Of a stretch of 64,000 bases of DNA, positions 25,879-35,403 are shown piece after piece. Numbering within the stretch: position 1 is the stretch's first letter; each line of letters opens with the position of its first letter. The DNA is from Pelagimonas sp. (GTDB lineage Bacteria; Pseudomonadota; Alphaproteobacteria; Rhodobacterales; Rhodobacteraceae): positions 124,001-188,000 of the forward strand of contig JAOASD010000005.1 of the NCBI GenBank assembly GCA_025210265.1, written 5' to 3'. Made by a program: the position numbers and the translations under genes. The notes under the pieces were generated by a model. It searched no databases, was not told the DNA's origin, and saw only the letters and a program-made list of their open reading frames with translations.

Positions 25879-28347
25879 ATGGCGCTTGTGTTCCGTTGGT
25901 TGATGAGGCTCGTCTCGGCCTGCATCCTACTGGCCGTATTGGGTGCCGGGCTGGTCTATTACCTCGCCTCGCGCTCGCTGCCCGATTACGACAAGTCCCT
26001 GACCGTGTCGCAGATCACGGCGGATGTGGAAATCATCCGCGACAATTCCGGGGTGCCGCATATCATGGCGCTGTCTGATCGCGACGCGTTCTTTGGCCTG
26101 GGCTATGCCCATGCGCAGGACCGGCTGTGGCAGATGGTGATCCTGCGGCGCACGGCGCAGGGGCGGCTCTCGGAACTGTTTGGCACGCGCACCGTAGAGA
26201 TCGACACGCTGATGCGGCGGCTGGATGTCTATCCACTGTCGGTGCAATCGGTGCAGCATCAGGATCCTGCCACGCTCGACGCGCTTGAGGCCTATGCCGC
26301 CGGGGTCAATGCCCGCATCGCCGAGATCAATGACCGCGGGCTGGGGCGCGGCGCGCCTGAATTTTTCCAGTTCAACGCACCGTTTTCGCCGTGGAAGCCC
26401 GCGGATTCCATCGCGCTGATCAAGATCATGGCCTTTCAGCTGTCCGGCCAGAAGGATGACGAAGTCCTGCGCGCCCGGACCTCGCTGCAGATCCCCGATG
26501 CCGCGCGGCTGGCCGATATTCTGCCTGACATGCCCGGCACCGGCGTCGCCGCTCTGCCCGATTATGCCAGCCTGATCCCCGGCACCCTGCCCGCCCAGCC
26601 ATCTGGACAGCCGCGCCAGAGCAAACTGGCCGAACTGTTCATGCCCAAGCGTGGCCTCTCCGGGGCCTCCAACGCCTGGGCCGCCGCGCCGGATCGCAGC
26701 GCCGGGCGCGGCACGCTTTTGGCCAATGACCCGCATCTGGGTTTCAGCGCGCCGGCAGTCTGGTATCTGGCGCGGCTGCAGCTGAACAGCGGCGGAGTGA
26801 TCGGGGCGTCGATCCCCGGCATTCCGGCGCTGATGGTGGGCCGCAATGAAAGCCTCGCCTGGGGGCTGACCTCGTCTTATCTGGATGATCAGGATCTTTA
26901 TATCGAAGAGCTGAACCCCGAGAACCCGGAACAATACCGCACACCTGAAGGGTTCAAACCCTTCAAGACCCGAAAATCCATCATCAATATCAAAGGCGAA
27001 GCGCCCGTCACCGTAACGCTGCGATGGACAGAGAATGGCCCGATCCTGCCGCGCGCCCTGTTTGATCTGAACACGATCACCCCGCCGGGGCATGTGGTTT
27101 CGATGGCCTGGACCGGGCTGTCGGCGCGCGACACTTCAATGAGCGCGGCGATCAACCTGATGATGGCGCAGGACGTGCCCGCCGCAATTGCTGCGGCCAA
27201 AGATTACATCGCCCCGTCCCAGAACCTGACCCTGATTGACCGCGACCAGATCGGCCTGAAACTGGTCGGCGCCATGCCTGCCCGCGACGCGGCCCATCAA
27301 AGCCAGGGCCGTCTGCCCAGCCCCGGCTGGATCGTGCAGAACCGCTGGCAGGGGATGCTGCCCTATGCGCAGAACCCGGCCTTTGTGAACCCGGCGGGCG
27401 GCATTGTCGGCAATACCAATAACAAACTGATCGACCGGCCTTTTCCCGACCATGTCAGCTTTGACTGGGGGGATAGCCAGCGGGTGCAACGCTGGCAGGG
27501 GCTGATGCAGGGGCGGCAGGTCCATACCCGCGACAGCTTTGTCGAGGCGCAGCTGGACACCGTGTCGCCCGCCGCGCGCACCCTGCTGCCGCTGATCGGG
27601 CGCGACCTGTGGTTCACCGGCGAAGCCGCCCCCGAAGGCACGCCCGAACGCCGCCGTCAGCGTGCGCTGGATCTGCTGGCCAACTGGAATGGCGAGATGA
27701 ACGAACATCTGCCCGAGCCTCTGATCTACGCCGCCTGGACCCGCGCCCTGCAGGATCGCCTGATCCGCGACGATCTGGGGCCGCTGGCGGATGAGTTCCG
27801 CCATGTGGAGCCGCTATTCATCGAACGGGTCTATCGCAATGTGAATGGCGCGGCGGTGTGGTGTGACATCCTGCGCTCTGCCCCACGTGAAACCTGCAGC
27901 GACATTGCCCGGCTGGCGCTGGACGATGCGCTGGTCTGGATCGACGAACGCTATGGCAGCAATCTGGAAAGCCTGCGCTGGGGCGATGCCCATGTGGCCA
28001 CCCATGACCACCCGGTTCTGGGCAAGGTTCCGGTGCTGCGCTATTTCGTGAACATCCGCCAAAGCACCTCTGGCGGGGATCAGACCCTGATGCGCGGGCG
28101 CATGGCTGGCGACGGGGCCAACCCTTATCGTAATGTGCATGGGGCGGCCTATCGCGGGGTCTATGATCTGGGCGACCCGGACAGCTCGGTCTTTGTCATT
28201 TCCACCGGACAAAGCGGCCATTTCCTGTCGCGCCATTATGACGATCTGGGCCAGCTGTGGCGACGTGGCGAATATATCCCCATGTCGCTGGATGCGGATC
28301 TGGCGCGGGCGGCTGCGGTCGGGATCACACGGTTGATGAAACCATAA
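25879..28347 (+). CDS. Penicillin acylase-family protein
   Basis: An 822-residue Ntn-hydrolase precursor. An N-terminal hydrophobic helix (LVSACILLAVLGAGLVYYLA) anchors or exports it. The family region SDRDAFFGLGYAHAQDRLWQM follows, then GLSGASNAWAAAP, in which the Ser before Asn-Ala-Trp is the expected nucleophile freed by self-cleavage into alpha and beta chains. Members cleave amides such as beta-lactam side chains or acyl-homoserine lactones. Quorum quenching is possible but not shown. ATG 25879 has GAGGGCGAG upstream. An ATG 15 bases earlier is an alternative. Confidence 0.9.
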   Translation: MALVFRWLMRLVSACILLAVLGAGLVYYLASRSLPDYDKSLTVSQITADVEIIRDNSGVPHIMALSDRDAFFGLGYAHAQDRLWQMVILRRTAQGRLSELFGTRTVEIDTLMRRLDVYPLSVQSVQHQDPATLDALEAYAAGVNARIAEINDRGLGRGAPEFFQFNAPFSPWKPADSIALIKIMAFQLSGQKDDEVLRARTSLQIPDAARLADILPDMPGTGVAALPDYASLIPGTLPAQPSGQPRQSKLAELFMPKRGLSGASNAWAAAPDRSAGRGTLLANDPHLGFSAPAVWYLARLQLNSGGVIGASIPGIPALMVGRNESLAWGLTSSYLDDQDLYIEELNPENPEQYRTPEGFKPFKTRKSIINIKGEAPVTVTLRWTENGPILPRALFDLNTITPPGHVVSMAWTGLSARDTSMSAAINLMMAQDVPAAIAAAKDYIAPSQNLTLIDRDQIGLKLVGAMPARDAAHQSQGRLPSPGWIVQNRWQGMLPYAQNPAFVNPAGGIVGNTNNKLIDRPFPDHVSFDWGDSQRVQRWQGLMQGRQVHTRDSFVEAQLDTVSPAARTLLPLIGRDLWFTGEAAPEGTPERRRQRALDLLANWNGEMNEHLPEPLIYAAWTRALQDRLIRDDLGPLADEFRHVEPLFIERVYRNVNGAAVWCDILRSAPRETCSDIARLALDDALVWIDERYGSNLESLRWGDAHVATHDHPVLGKVPVLRYFVNIRQSTSGGDQTLMRGRMAGDGANPYRNVHGAAYRGVYDLGDPDSSVFVISTGQSGHFLSRHYDDLGQLWRRGEYIPMSLDADLARAAAVGITRLMKP

Positions 28348-28358
28348 CCGGCGCAGGC

Positions 28359-28418
28359 GGTGGGTTATAAACCCACCCTACCCATGCGATTTGCCGTAGG
28401 GTGGGTTTTCAACCCACC
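28359..28418. repeat. GTAGGGTGGG palindrome, inverted pair
   Basis: Two copies of a palindromic repeat, head to head: GGTGGGTT-ATA-AACCCACC (28359-28377) with a following CTAC, and GTAG with GGTGGGTT-TTC-AACCCACC (28396-28418). A third copy lies at 45175. The pair sits between the convergent penicillin-acylase and hflX genes and may end both transcripts. Confidence 0.8.
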
Positions 28419-28435
28419 AGCCCCACCAGTCCCGG

Positions 28436-29710
28436 TCAGAGGCTTTCGAATTTGGCGCGCTCTGCCGCGCTCCAGCACACGGTCAGCTCAAACCCGTCTT
28501 CGGTCTGCGCTTCGCTTTGCACCAGCCCTTTTTCGAACAACCAGGCGCGCTGACGCCCTTTGTCATAAGGCAGGATCAACGCCTCTTCGCGCCGCTCTGC
28601 GCCAAGGGCCTGCGTGACGTGATCGAGGAATTCCTCCAGCCCTGCGCCCGTCAGCGCGGAGGTGGCAAAGATCTGGTCCTCGCGCGTGGCGCGCAGCACC
28701 GTGGCGGCGCGCTCTTCCTCGTCAAGCTGGTCGATCTTGTTCCACAGGGTGATCTGTGGCGTGGCTTCATCCACCCCCAGCGAGGACAGGATGGCCTCCA
28801 CATCCTGCGCCTGTTCCGCGGTTTCGGGATGCGAAATATCACGCACATGCACGATCACATCCGCGGCCAGAACTTCTTCCAGTGTGGCGCGGAAGGCGGC
28901 GACCAGTTCGGTCGGCAGATCGGAAATGAACCCCACCGTGTCCGACAGGATCACCTCTGCCCCGGTGGGCAGTTTGACCTGCCGCATGGTCGGATCCAGC
29001 GTGGCAAACAGCATGTCCTTGGCCATCACCTCGGCCCCGGTCAAGCGGTTGAACAGGGTGGATTTTCCGGCGTTGGTATAGCCCACCAGCGCGACGATGG
29101 GGAACGGCACCTTGGCGCGGGCCTTGCGATGCAATTCGCGGGTTTTCACAACCTTATCCAGCTGGCGGCGCAGGCGCACCAGCTGTTCGTCAATCGCGCG
29201 GCGGTCTGCCTCGATCTGGGTTTCGCCGGGACCGCCAACAAAGCCCAGGCCCCCACGCTGGCGTTCCAGGTGTGTCCAGGCGCGCACAAGGCGCGTGCGC
29301 TGATAGGACAGCGCGGCCATTTCGACCTGCAGCACCCCTTCGCGCGTGGCGGCGCGGTCGCTGAAAATTTCCAGGATCAGCCCGGTCCGGTCCAGAAGTT
29401 TGACCTTCCACTTCTTTTCCAGATTGCGTTGCTGCACCGGCGTCACCGGGCCGTCGACCAGCACCAGTTCCACCTCTTCGGCCTTGAGCCGCGCGCCCAG
29501 TTCCTCGATCTTGCCCGACCCGAACAGCGCCCCGGCATGAGGGCGCGGCAACGGCACAACTTCGGCCCCGGCAACGGACAGGTCCGGCAGGGCACGCGCC
29601 AGCGATACGGCCTCTTCCAAAGCCATCGCCGCATCACGCCGATCCGGCGCGGACTTGATATCGGGATGCAGAACCCAGGCGCGGGTCACATGCGTGTCAT
29701 GGCTTCTCAA
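28436..29710 (-). CDS. hflX: GTPase HflX
   Basis: Ribosome-associated GTPase that splits stalled or stressed ribosomes. The 424-residue protein has the N-terminal HflX domain (GSGKIEELG, and the glycine-rich [18 protein letters not shown]), then G1 [10 protein letters not shown]3 DTVGFI and G4 NKID. The start is uncertain. TTG at 29710 overlaps the hfq stop by a few bases, while GTG at 29689 would give a protein seven residues shorter with GAGAAG upstream. The hfq-hflX order is conserved in proteobacteria. Confidence 0.94.
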   Translation of the reverse strand: MRSHDTHVTRAWVLHPDIKSAPDRRDAAMALEEAVSLARALPDLSVAGAEVVPLPRPHAGALFGSGKIEELGARLKAEEVELVLVDGPVTPVQQRNLEKKWKVKLLDRTGLILEIFSDRAATREGVLQVEMAALSYQRTRLVRAWTHLERQRGGLGFVGGPGETQIEADRRAIDEQLVRLRRQLDKVVKTRELHRKARAKVPFPIVALVGYTNAGKSTLFNRLTGAEVMAKDMLFATLDPTMRQVKLPTGAEVILSDTVGFISDLPTELVAAFRATLEEVLAADVIVHVRDISHPETAEQAQDVEAILSSLGVDEATPQITLWNKIDQLDEEERAATVLRATREDQIFATSALTGAGLEEFLDHVTQALGAERREEALILPYDKGRQRAWLFEKGLVQSEAQTEDGFELTVCWSAAERAKFESL

Positions 29711-29946
29711 GAAGCGTCTTCACCATCATAAAGGTTGATCGGCTGCGACGGCATGATCGTGCTGATCGCATGTTTGTAAACCAGCTGCGACTGGCCATCG
29801 CGGCGCAGCAGCACGCAGAAATTGTCAAACCAGGTGATCACACCCTGCAATTTCACGCCGTTGATCAGGAAAACCGTCACCGGCACTTTGGTTTTGCGGA
29901 CGTGGTTCAGAAATGCGTCCTGCAGGTTCTGTCTGTCAGAAGCCAT
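29707..29946 (-). CDS. hfq: RNA chaperone Hfq
   Basis: Hexameric RNA-binding protein that pairs small RNAs with mRNAs. The 79-residue protein has the Sm1 motif ([29 protein letters not shown]) and the Sm2 motif YKHAIS, and ends with a short acidic tail as in other alphaproteobacteria. ATG 29946 gives [13 protein letters not shown] longer frame to 29997 is unsupported. It lies between trkH and hflX and overlaps the hflX start. Confidence 0.96.
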   Translation of the reverse strand: MASDRQNLQDAFLNHVRKTKVPVTVFLINGVKLQGVITWFDNFCVLLRRDGQSQLVYKHAISTIMPSQPINLYDGEDAS

Positions 29947-30093
29947 TGACTTGCCTTTATTCTTGTTCCGCGCCGCCCTCGGCACACCCCTATTCATCCG
30001 AGTATGTCCTGCGCCGCGCCGAGTTACCAGCGCAAAAATTTACCCAATCTCAGGGAAACCCTGCGCCCGATCGCCGCCTTTGGCCCTGTGATC

Positions 30094-31611
30094 CTAGTCG
30101 CGCCACAATTCCGGGCTGATCATGACGATGATCGCCAGCAGTTCCAGCCGCCCCAAAACCATCACCCCGCTCAGCATCAATTTCACCCAGCCGGGCTGGG
30201 CAATCAGATCCGGCGGCACATCCGAGGCATGAACAATCAAAGGTCCGGTATTGGCCAGCGCCGCCACGGTCAGCACCAGCGCCTGTTCAAATTCCAGCCC
30301 GGCCAGCCCCAGCGCCATGGACACCAGTGCCAGCGTCACAGCGAACATCATAAAAAACACCCAGGCGATAAACGCCCCTTCCCGGCGGATCCGACGGCTG
30401 ACCGGGCCCGCCCGCCCGACAGAACTGGGATGGATCAGGCGCTCGACCTCGCGCTGACCATTCAGATACAGTGCATAAACGCGCAGCAATTTGACCCCGC
30501 CGGCGGTTGTGGCCACCCCGCCGCCAACCATGGCCAACCCCATCAGGATAATGCCCGGCGTCGGCAGGCCCGACCAATCCTGTGCCGCCTGCCAGTCGGC
30601 GCTGAGAAACCCGGTGGTGGACAGAAAAGACAGCGCCGTGAACAGCGCCCCCCAGGCCGCGCGCAGCCCGACCAGCAGGTTTTGCTCTTCTCCGACCTCA
30701 TAGGCACCAACCCATTGACGCAGAAACAAAAGCAAAGGCACAGCGATGATCACACCCAAGCCCAGCCGAAATTCAGGATCCAGCAACAGCCCCGCCCGCA
30801 GCCCCTGCCCCGTATCCCCGGAAAAGGTCAGCCGCGACAAGGCAAAGAACAGGAAACAGAACAGGATCATCTCGCCACCCAGCCCGCTGGCGCTGTCTTC
30901 CAACCCGCCCAACGAGGTGATCCCCGACGTCGCCATGACCGACATCGCATGGATCAGCGCCACCAGCGGAGTTTCCCCCGCGATCAGCAGCAACACAGAC
31001 AGGGCCAGCGTCAGCCCGCCATAAATCGGTGTCAGAACCTGCGCACTGCGGATCAGCCGCTGTGCCGGATCCGCAGTGCCACTGCGCGATGCGCCCTGCC
31101 CGCTGCTGTGCCCCGGCGCGCCGCTGGCGGTCACTTCGAACCCGCCCAGCGCCAGCGGGGCCAGCACCGCCGCCGCCGCGATCCACATGGCCAGCCCGCC
31201 CATCCAACCCACTTGCGCGCGCCACAGATGCTCGGGCGCGGACAGGCGCGCATGATCAAACAGCGTGGCCCCGGTGGTGGTCAGGCAGGACACCATTTCA
31301 AAATAAGCCGACAGGTAGGATGTTGTGCGCACAGCCTCATAAAAGGGCAGCGCCAGAAACACCGGCAAAAACACAAAGCCCCCCAAAAGGGCCAGCAACT
31401 GCCGCAGCGCGCTGCGATTGTGGTCCCGGTTGGCCAGCGCCAACGCCACAAAGCTGGTGCCGATCAGCCCAATCAGCGCCGAATAGAAAAACGCCCGCGC
31501 GTCGTGAAATTCCTCCAGAACCAGCGCATAGATCGCCGGGGCCAGCATCGCCACCGATGCGCCCCCCATCAGCAGCAGAAACAGCGGCAGTCTGGACAGA
31601 AACACCTTCAT
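30094..31611 (-). CDS. trkH: Potassium uptake protein TrkH
   Basis: A 505-residue membrane channel subunit of the Trk potassium system. It has multiple hydrophobic helices arranged as repeated helix-P-loop-helix units, with glycine-rich filter-like loops such as CLTTTGATLF, SVMATSGITSLGG and LSFLSTTGFLSADW, which are diagnostic of TrkH/TrkG. The gene starts three bases after the trkA stop, so the two are co-transcribed. Confidence 0.93.
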   Translation of the reverse strand: MKVFLSRLPLFLLLMGGASVAMLAPAIYALVLEEFHDARAFFYSALIGLIGTSFVALALANRDHNRSALRQLLALLGGFVFLPVFLALPFYEAVRTTSYLSAYFEMVSCLTTTGATLFDHARLSAPEHLWRAQVGWMGGLAMWIAAAAVLAPLALGGFEVTASGAPGHSSGQGASRSGTADPAQRLIRSAQVLTPIYGGLTLALSVLLLIAGETPLVALIHAMSVMATSGITSLGGLEDSASGLGGEMILFCFLFFALSRLTFSGDTGQGLRAGLLLDPEFRLGLGVIIAVPLLLFLRQWVGAYEVGEEQNLLVGLRAAWGALFTALSFLSTTGFLSADWQAAQDWSGLPTPGIILMGLAMVGGGVATTAGGVKLLRVYALYLNGQREVERLIHPSSVGRAGPVSRRIRREGAFIAWVFFMMFAVTLALVSMALGLAGLEFEQALVLTVAALANTGPLIVHASDVPPDLIAQPGWVKLMLSGVMVLGRLELLAIIVMISPELWRD

Positions 31612-31614
31612 CGG

Positions 31615-32991
31615 TCAGAAAAAATCAATCGAGACCTGCAGCAGGCGTTCCACCTCTGGCACGTCTTTGCTAAGCGCAAACAGCACGATCAGATCCCCCG
31701 CATCCAGACGCAGCCCGCCCTTGGGCTTGAGCACCTGATCACCTTTGCGCACCGCCCCAACCAGCACACCTTCGGGGAACTCAATATCGCGGATCGCGCG
31801 CCCGGCCATGGAAGAGGTCGATAGAACCTCGGCCTGAATCACCTCAGCCTCGGCATCGCCAATGGAATAGACCGATTGCACCCGGCCATGGCGGATATGG
31901 CGCAGGATCGAACTGACCGTGGTGGCGCGCGGGTTGATATAGGCGTCGATGCCCAGCGGGTCCATCAGCTCGATCATGGTCGGGTCATTGACCAGCGCCA
32001 TGGTCATCGGGCACCCCGCCGCCTTGGCCCGCACCGCCGCCAGCATGTTCACCTTGTCGTCATCGGTCACGCACAGCACCGCATCCGAGCGTTCAATCCC
32101 CGCCTCAGCCAGCAGCGCCGCATCCAACCCATCGCCGTGCAAAACGATGGTGCGCTCCAGCCCCTCTGCCGCTTTTTCGGCGATGGTGCGGTCGCGTTCA
32201 ATCATCTTGACGCGCACCCGGTCGCGCCCACTTTCCAGCTGACGCGCCACCGTCAATCCGACATTGCCGCCGCCGACAACCACGACGCGCTCTTGCTTGT
32301 GGTTGGATTTGCCGAAAATCTCCAGCGTGCGCGCCACATCATCACGATGCACCACCACATAGCAGCTGTCCCCGACAAACAGCTGATCGCCTGCCTCTGG
32401 CGCAAACAAAGACCCATCCCGGCGCACCCCCACAACGATCGAGCGCAACGTGGAAAACAGATCAGTCAACTGGCGCAGCGGGGTGTTCACCACCGGGCAT
32501 TCTTCGTCGATGGTCAGCCCCATCAGATGGGCTTCGCCATCCAGAAAGGTCTCGGTGTCAAACGCAGCAGGGGCCGACAGACGGCGCAGCGCGGCCTCGG
32601 CCACCTCGCGTTCGGGGCTGATCACAACGTCAATCGGCAGATGGTCCCGACGATACAGATCCGAATAAATCGCCGTCAGATAGCTTTGAGACCGCAACCG
32701 CGCGATCTTGCGCGGCACGGCAAACACCGAATGGGCCACCTGACAGGTGACCATGTTGACCTCGTCAGAATAGGTCGCAGCGATCACCATTTCCGCATCG
32801 CGCGCGCCCGCCTTTTCCAGAATGTCAGGATAAGAGGCGAACCCAGACACCCCCTGAACATCCAGCGTATCCGTGGCACGGCGCACCAGCTCGGGGTCAT
32901 TATCGACCACCGTCACATCGTTGCGCTCACCAGAAAGATGCCGCGCGATCTGCCAACCAACCTGCCCGGCGCCGCAAATAATGACCTTCAT
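31615..32991 (-). CDS. trkA: Trk potassium transporter NAD-binding subunit TrkA
   Basis: Cytoplasmic gating ring of the Trk system. The 458-residue protein carries two RCK units. The first begins MKVIICGAGQVGWQIARHL, the second VVVVGGGNVGLTVARQL, each a nucleotide-binding Rossmann fold followed by a TrkA-C domain. Length matches E. coli TrkA (458). The trkA-trkH pair lies directly downstream of ntrYX, an arrangement seen in other alphaproteobacteria. Confidence 0.95.
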   Translation of the reverse strand: MKVIICGAGQVGWQIARHLSGERNDVTVVDNDPELVRRATDTLDVQGVSGFASYPDILEKAGARDAEMVIAATYSDEVNMVTCQVAHSVFAVPRKIARLRSQSYLTAIYSDLYRRDHLPIDVVISPEREVAEAALRRLSAPAAFDTETFLDGEAHLMGLTIDEECPVVNTPLRQLTDLFSTLRSIVVGVRRDGSLFAPEAGDQLFVGDSCYVVVHRDDVARTLEIFGKSNHKQERVVVVGGGNVGLTVARQLESGRDRVRVKMIERDRTIAEKAAEGLERTIVLHGDGLDAALLAEAGIERSDAVLCVTDDDKVNMLAAVRAKAAGCPMTMALVNDPTMIELMDPLGIDAYINPRATTVSSILRHIRHGRVQSVYSIGDAEAEVIQAEVLSTSSMAGRAIRDIEFPEGVLVGAVRKGDQVLKPKGGLRLDAGDLIVLFALSKDVPEVERLLQVSIDFF

Positions 32992-33068
32992 GGCCCTGCC
33001 CCCAATGCATCAGACCCCCGGTCTGGCACGGGCGCGCGCGCCGGTCAACGCCCACCGATGCTTTGCTC

Positions 33069-33245
33069 TGGAGCCGCCCCTCGCCTGTGACCGGAAAGAG
33101 CCGCCGGGACCGGCTTTGCAAGGCCAATCGACGCGGGGCCCCGCCAAAGGTGGGGAGACGTCTATTTGACTTGCAAAGACGGGCACGGGGGATCAGGGCA
33201 CAGATCAGGCGTGGGGCAAAACCAGAGCTTTGCTTTGGTGAGCCC
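33069..33245 (+). repeat. Two-copy structured repeat, copy 1
   Basis: Partner of 15688-15871. Nested stems: CTTTGCAAG/CTTGCAAAG (33114-33122 with 33170-33178), GACG/CGTC (33130-33133 with 33159-33162) and CCCCGCC/GGTGGGG (33139-33145 with 33149-33155, loop AAA). Conserved unpaired bases include AATC before and TATT after the second stem, and GGGG/AGA beside the apical hairpin. The right edge is CAAAACCAG ... TTTGGTGAGCCC. The pairing is preserved despite changed bases, which suggests an RNA. Confidence 0.7.
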
Positions 33246-33290
33246 TGAAGCAGACCTTCCCCAAAAGCAAACCTTCCCCAAACCCTCCCC

Positions 33291-33320
33291 ATAAACAAAG
33301 CGCGGGCCGCAGGCCCGCGC
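33291..33320 (-). terminator. Intrinsic terminator after the lipoprotein gene
   Basis: On the minus strand a 9-bp stem GCGCGGGCC-TGC-GGCCCGCGC (33300-33320) is followed by TTTGTTTAT. It lies about 60 bp after the stop of the leftward gene at 33378 and probably separates the ntr genes from trkA. Confidence 0.7.
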
Positions 33321-33377
33321 GGATCGTCCCGGCGCAGCCGGGGCGAAACCCTGTCCCAGGTGCCACACTCACCGCAC

Positions 33378-33947
33378 CTACTGCTCCTCCCGCGCCGCAC
33401 GCCGAGCCCGTTTCCAGGCAAAGACCTCCTGCCGCGCCACCCAGTCATAGCGCGTATCCTGCGCCACCAATCCAAAATACAGCCGCCCATAACCGCGCCG
33501 CCAGGGGTCCAGCACGATCCCATCGCGCATCCCACGCCCCGGCGCAGACACAATCAGCGTCGAATGCTCGATCAACAGATTATCGTGATTGGCAATCGCC
33601 CGGTGCCAGTCCAGCGTCTGAAACTGCTCTGCCTGCATCCGCGCCTGCAGATCATCGGCCCAGTCATGACACAGGCCGCGCGGGCGCGTGCCGTTATTGA
33701 CCTTGATATTATGCACCAACGGGCCGTCAGTGACATCCCATTCCGCAGCCCAGCGCAGCGGTTCAACCACAGCGATCCGGGCCACACGCGCGGCCTCTGC
33801 CCGGTCGACCTCGGGACCAAGCGCGGCAATCAACCGGCTCAGCGCCGCGATCTGGACCTCTTGCTCAGACGGGCCACCGGGCCGCCCCGGTTCGGCGCAG
33901 CCCGCCAGAACCGCCCCCAGCCCCAGCAGCACAAAGCGCCGGTTCAT
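33378..33947 (-). CDS. Putative lipoprotein of unknown function
   Basis: A 189-residue protein starting MNRRFVLLGLGAVLAGCAEP, a lipoprotein signal with lipobox LAGC. The mature part has a Cys-His pair in PRGLCHDWADDLQARM and later His residues in ANHDNLLIEHSTLIV. This order loosely resembles papain- or transglutaminase-like folds (Cys then His then Asp), but I do not recognise the family. The ATG lies four bases after the ntrX stop, so it is probably co-transcribed with ntrX. Confidence 0.7.
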   Translation of the reverse strand: MNRRFVLLGLGAVLAGCAEPGRPGGPSEQEVQIAALSRLIAALGPEVDRAEAARVARIAVVEPLRWAAEWDVTDGPLVHNIKVNNGTRPRGLCHDWADDLQARMQAEQFQTLDWHRAIANHDNLLIEHSTLIVSAPGRGMRDGIVLDPWRRGYGRLYFGLVAQDTRYDWVARQEVFAWKRARRAAREEQ

Positions 33948-33951
33948 CCCC

Positions 33952-35370
33952 TCATGAGGCTTTCTCAACCGCCTCATCCTCGACCCGCGCCACACGCGCC
34001 CCGGCCTTCTGCGAGGTCACAACCCCCAGCGACTTCAGCTTGCGATGCAGGGCAGACCGCTCCATCCCGACAAAAGAGGCCGTGCGCGAAATATTCCCGC
34101 CAAACCGGTTGATCTGAGTCAGCAGATATTCGCGTTCAAACGCCTCGCGCGCCTCGCGTAGCGGCAGGGTGGCCAAAGTGCCCGACAGCACCACCCGGTC
34201 TTCCTCGTCGCCCGACGCGCCGCTATCCTGCGGCAATTCCCGCGCCTCGATCACACCGGTCCCGTCGCCCAGGATCAGCACGCGCTCTACCAGGTTTTTC
34301 AACTGGCGCACATTGCCCGGCCAGATCATCGTCTGCATCAAGGCCACTGCCTCATCCGAGAAATCGCGCTGCGGCAGGCCCTGGCTTTGGTTGCATTCAT
34401 CGACAAAATGCGCGGCCAGCACCGGAATATCCTCGCGCCGCTCGGACAGCGATGGCACCGCGATCGGCACCACGTTCAGCCGGTGATACAGTTCCTCGCG
34501 GAACCGGCCCGCGGCGATTTCGTCCTGCAGATCCCGATTGGTCGAAGAAATCACCCGCAGATCGACCCGCACCTTATCCGCCCCGCCAACACGGGTGAAT
34601 TGCTGATCCACCAGCACGCGCAGGATCTTGGACTGGGTGCCCGCAGGCATATCCGCGACCTCGTCAAAATAGATCACACCGCCATTGGCCTGTTCCAGCA
34701 GGCCCGGTTCGACCCCAGACTGCGCGGTCTCGCGGCCAAATAGCAGAACTTCGGTCATATCCGGTTCGATACCCGCACAATTCACCGTCACAAACGGTGC
34801 CTGCGCCCGGTTGGAATGCGCGTGAATATAGCGCGCGGCCACGTCCTTGCCCGCCCCGGCCGGGCCGGTCAGCATCACGCGACCATTGGATTTTGTGACC
34901 TTGTCCAGCTGCGCAATCAACGTGCGGAACCCGGCGCTGTCACCGATCATCTCGGTCGTTTTGGTGTCACCGCGCTTAAGCTGGCTGTTCTCGCGCCGCA
35001 GCTGCGAGGTTTCCATGGCGCGCCTAATCACCACCAGCAACTGGTCAATATTAAAGGGCTTTTCGATGAAATCATACGCCCCCTGCTTGATCGCGGCCAC
35101 AGCAATTTCGATATTGCCATGGCCCGAAATGATCACCACCGGCACCTCGGGATTGTCCCGTTTCACAGCCTTCAGGATGTCGATCCCATCCATCTTGCTG
35201 TCTTTGAGCCAAATATCGAGGATCAGCAGCGCCGGGGCTTCGCGCGTGATTTCCGCCATCGCATCATTGCTGTTGCCAGCCAGCCGCGTGGTAAAGCCCT
35301 CGTCCTCGAGGATGTCCCCGATCAACTCGCGAATATCACGTTCGTCATCAACGATCAGAATATCGCTCAT
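33952..35370 (-). CDS. ntrX: Response regulator NtrX lacking the GAFTGA loop
   Basis: A 472-residue response regulator paired with NtrY. The N-terminal receiver domain has acidic VDDERD and the phospho-acceptor Asp in LLILDIWL. The central AAA+ domain has Walker A GPAGAGKD and Walker B VIYFDEVAD, and a Fis-type helix-turn-helix ends the protein (FGGNISRTASFVGMERSALHRKLKSL). Where sigma54 activators have GAFTGA, this one reads LLFGRETAQSGVEPG, so sigma54 contact is unlikely. It is 33 bp downstream of ntrY. Confidence 0.93.
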   Translation of the reverse strand: MSDILIVDDERDIRELIGDILEDEGFTTRLAGNSNDAMAEITREAPALLILDIWLKDSKMDGIDILKAVKRDNPEVPVVIISGHGNIEIAVAAIKQGAYDFIEKPFNIDQLLVVIRRAMETSQLRRENSQLKRGDTKTTEMIGDSAGFRTLIAQLDKVTKSNGRVMLTGPAGAGKDVAARYIHAHSNRAQAPFVTVNCAGIEPDMTEVLLFGRETAQSGVEPGLLEQANGGVIYFDEVADMPAGTQSKILRVLVDQQFTRVGGADKVRVDLRVISSTNRDLQDEIAAGRFREELYHRLNVVPIAVPSLSERREDIPVLAAHFVDECNQSQGLPQRDFSDEAVALMQTMIWPGNVRQLKNLVERVLILGDGTGVIEARELPQDSGASGDEEDRVVLSGTLATLPLREAREAFEREYLLTQINRFGGNISRTASFVGMERSALHRKLKSLGVVTSQKAGARVARVEDEAVEKAS

Positions 35371-35403
35371 GCCCTGTTCTCCCTGGTCAATCCGTTCATC
35401 TGC

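Larger units (their letters stand above)
32992..33377. other. Gene-free region upstream of trkA
   Basis: About 385 bp without a gene. It contains copy 1 of the two-copy structured repeat (33069-33245), a run of CCTTCCCC-type pyrimidine blocks (33250-33285), and a strong hairpin at 33300-33320. Any trkA promoter should lie in its left part, but I cannot point to one. Confidence 0.6.
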
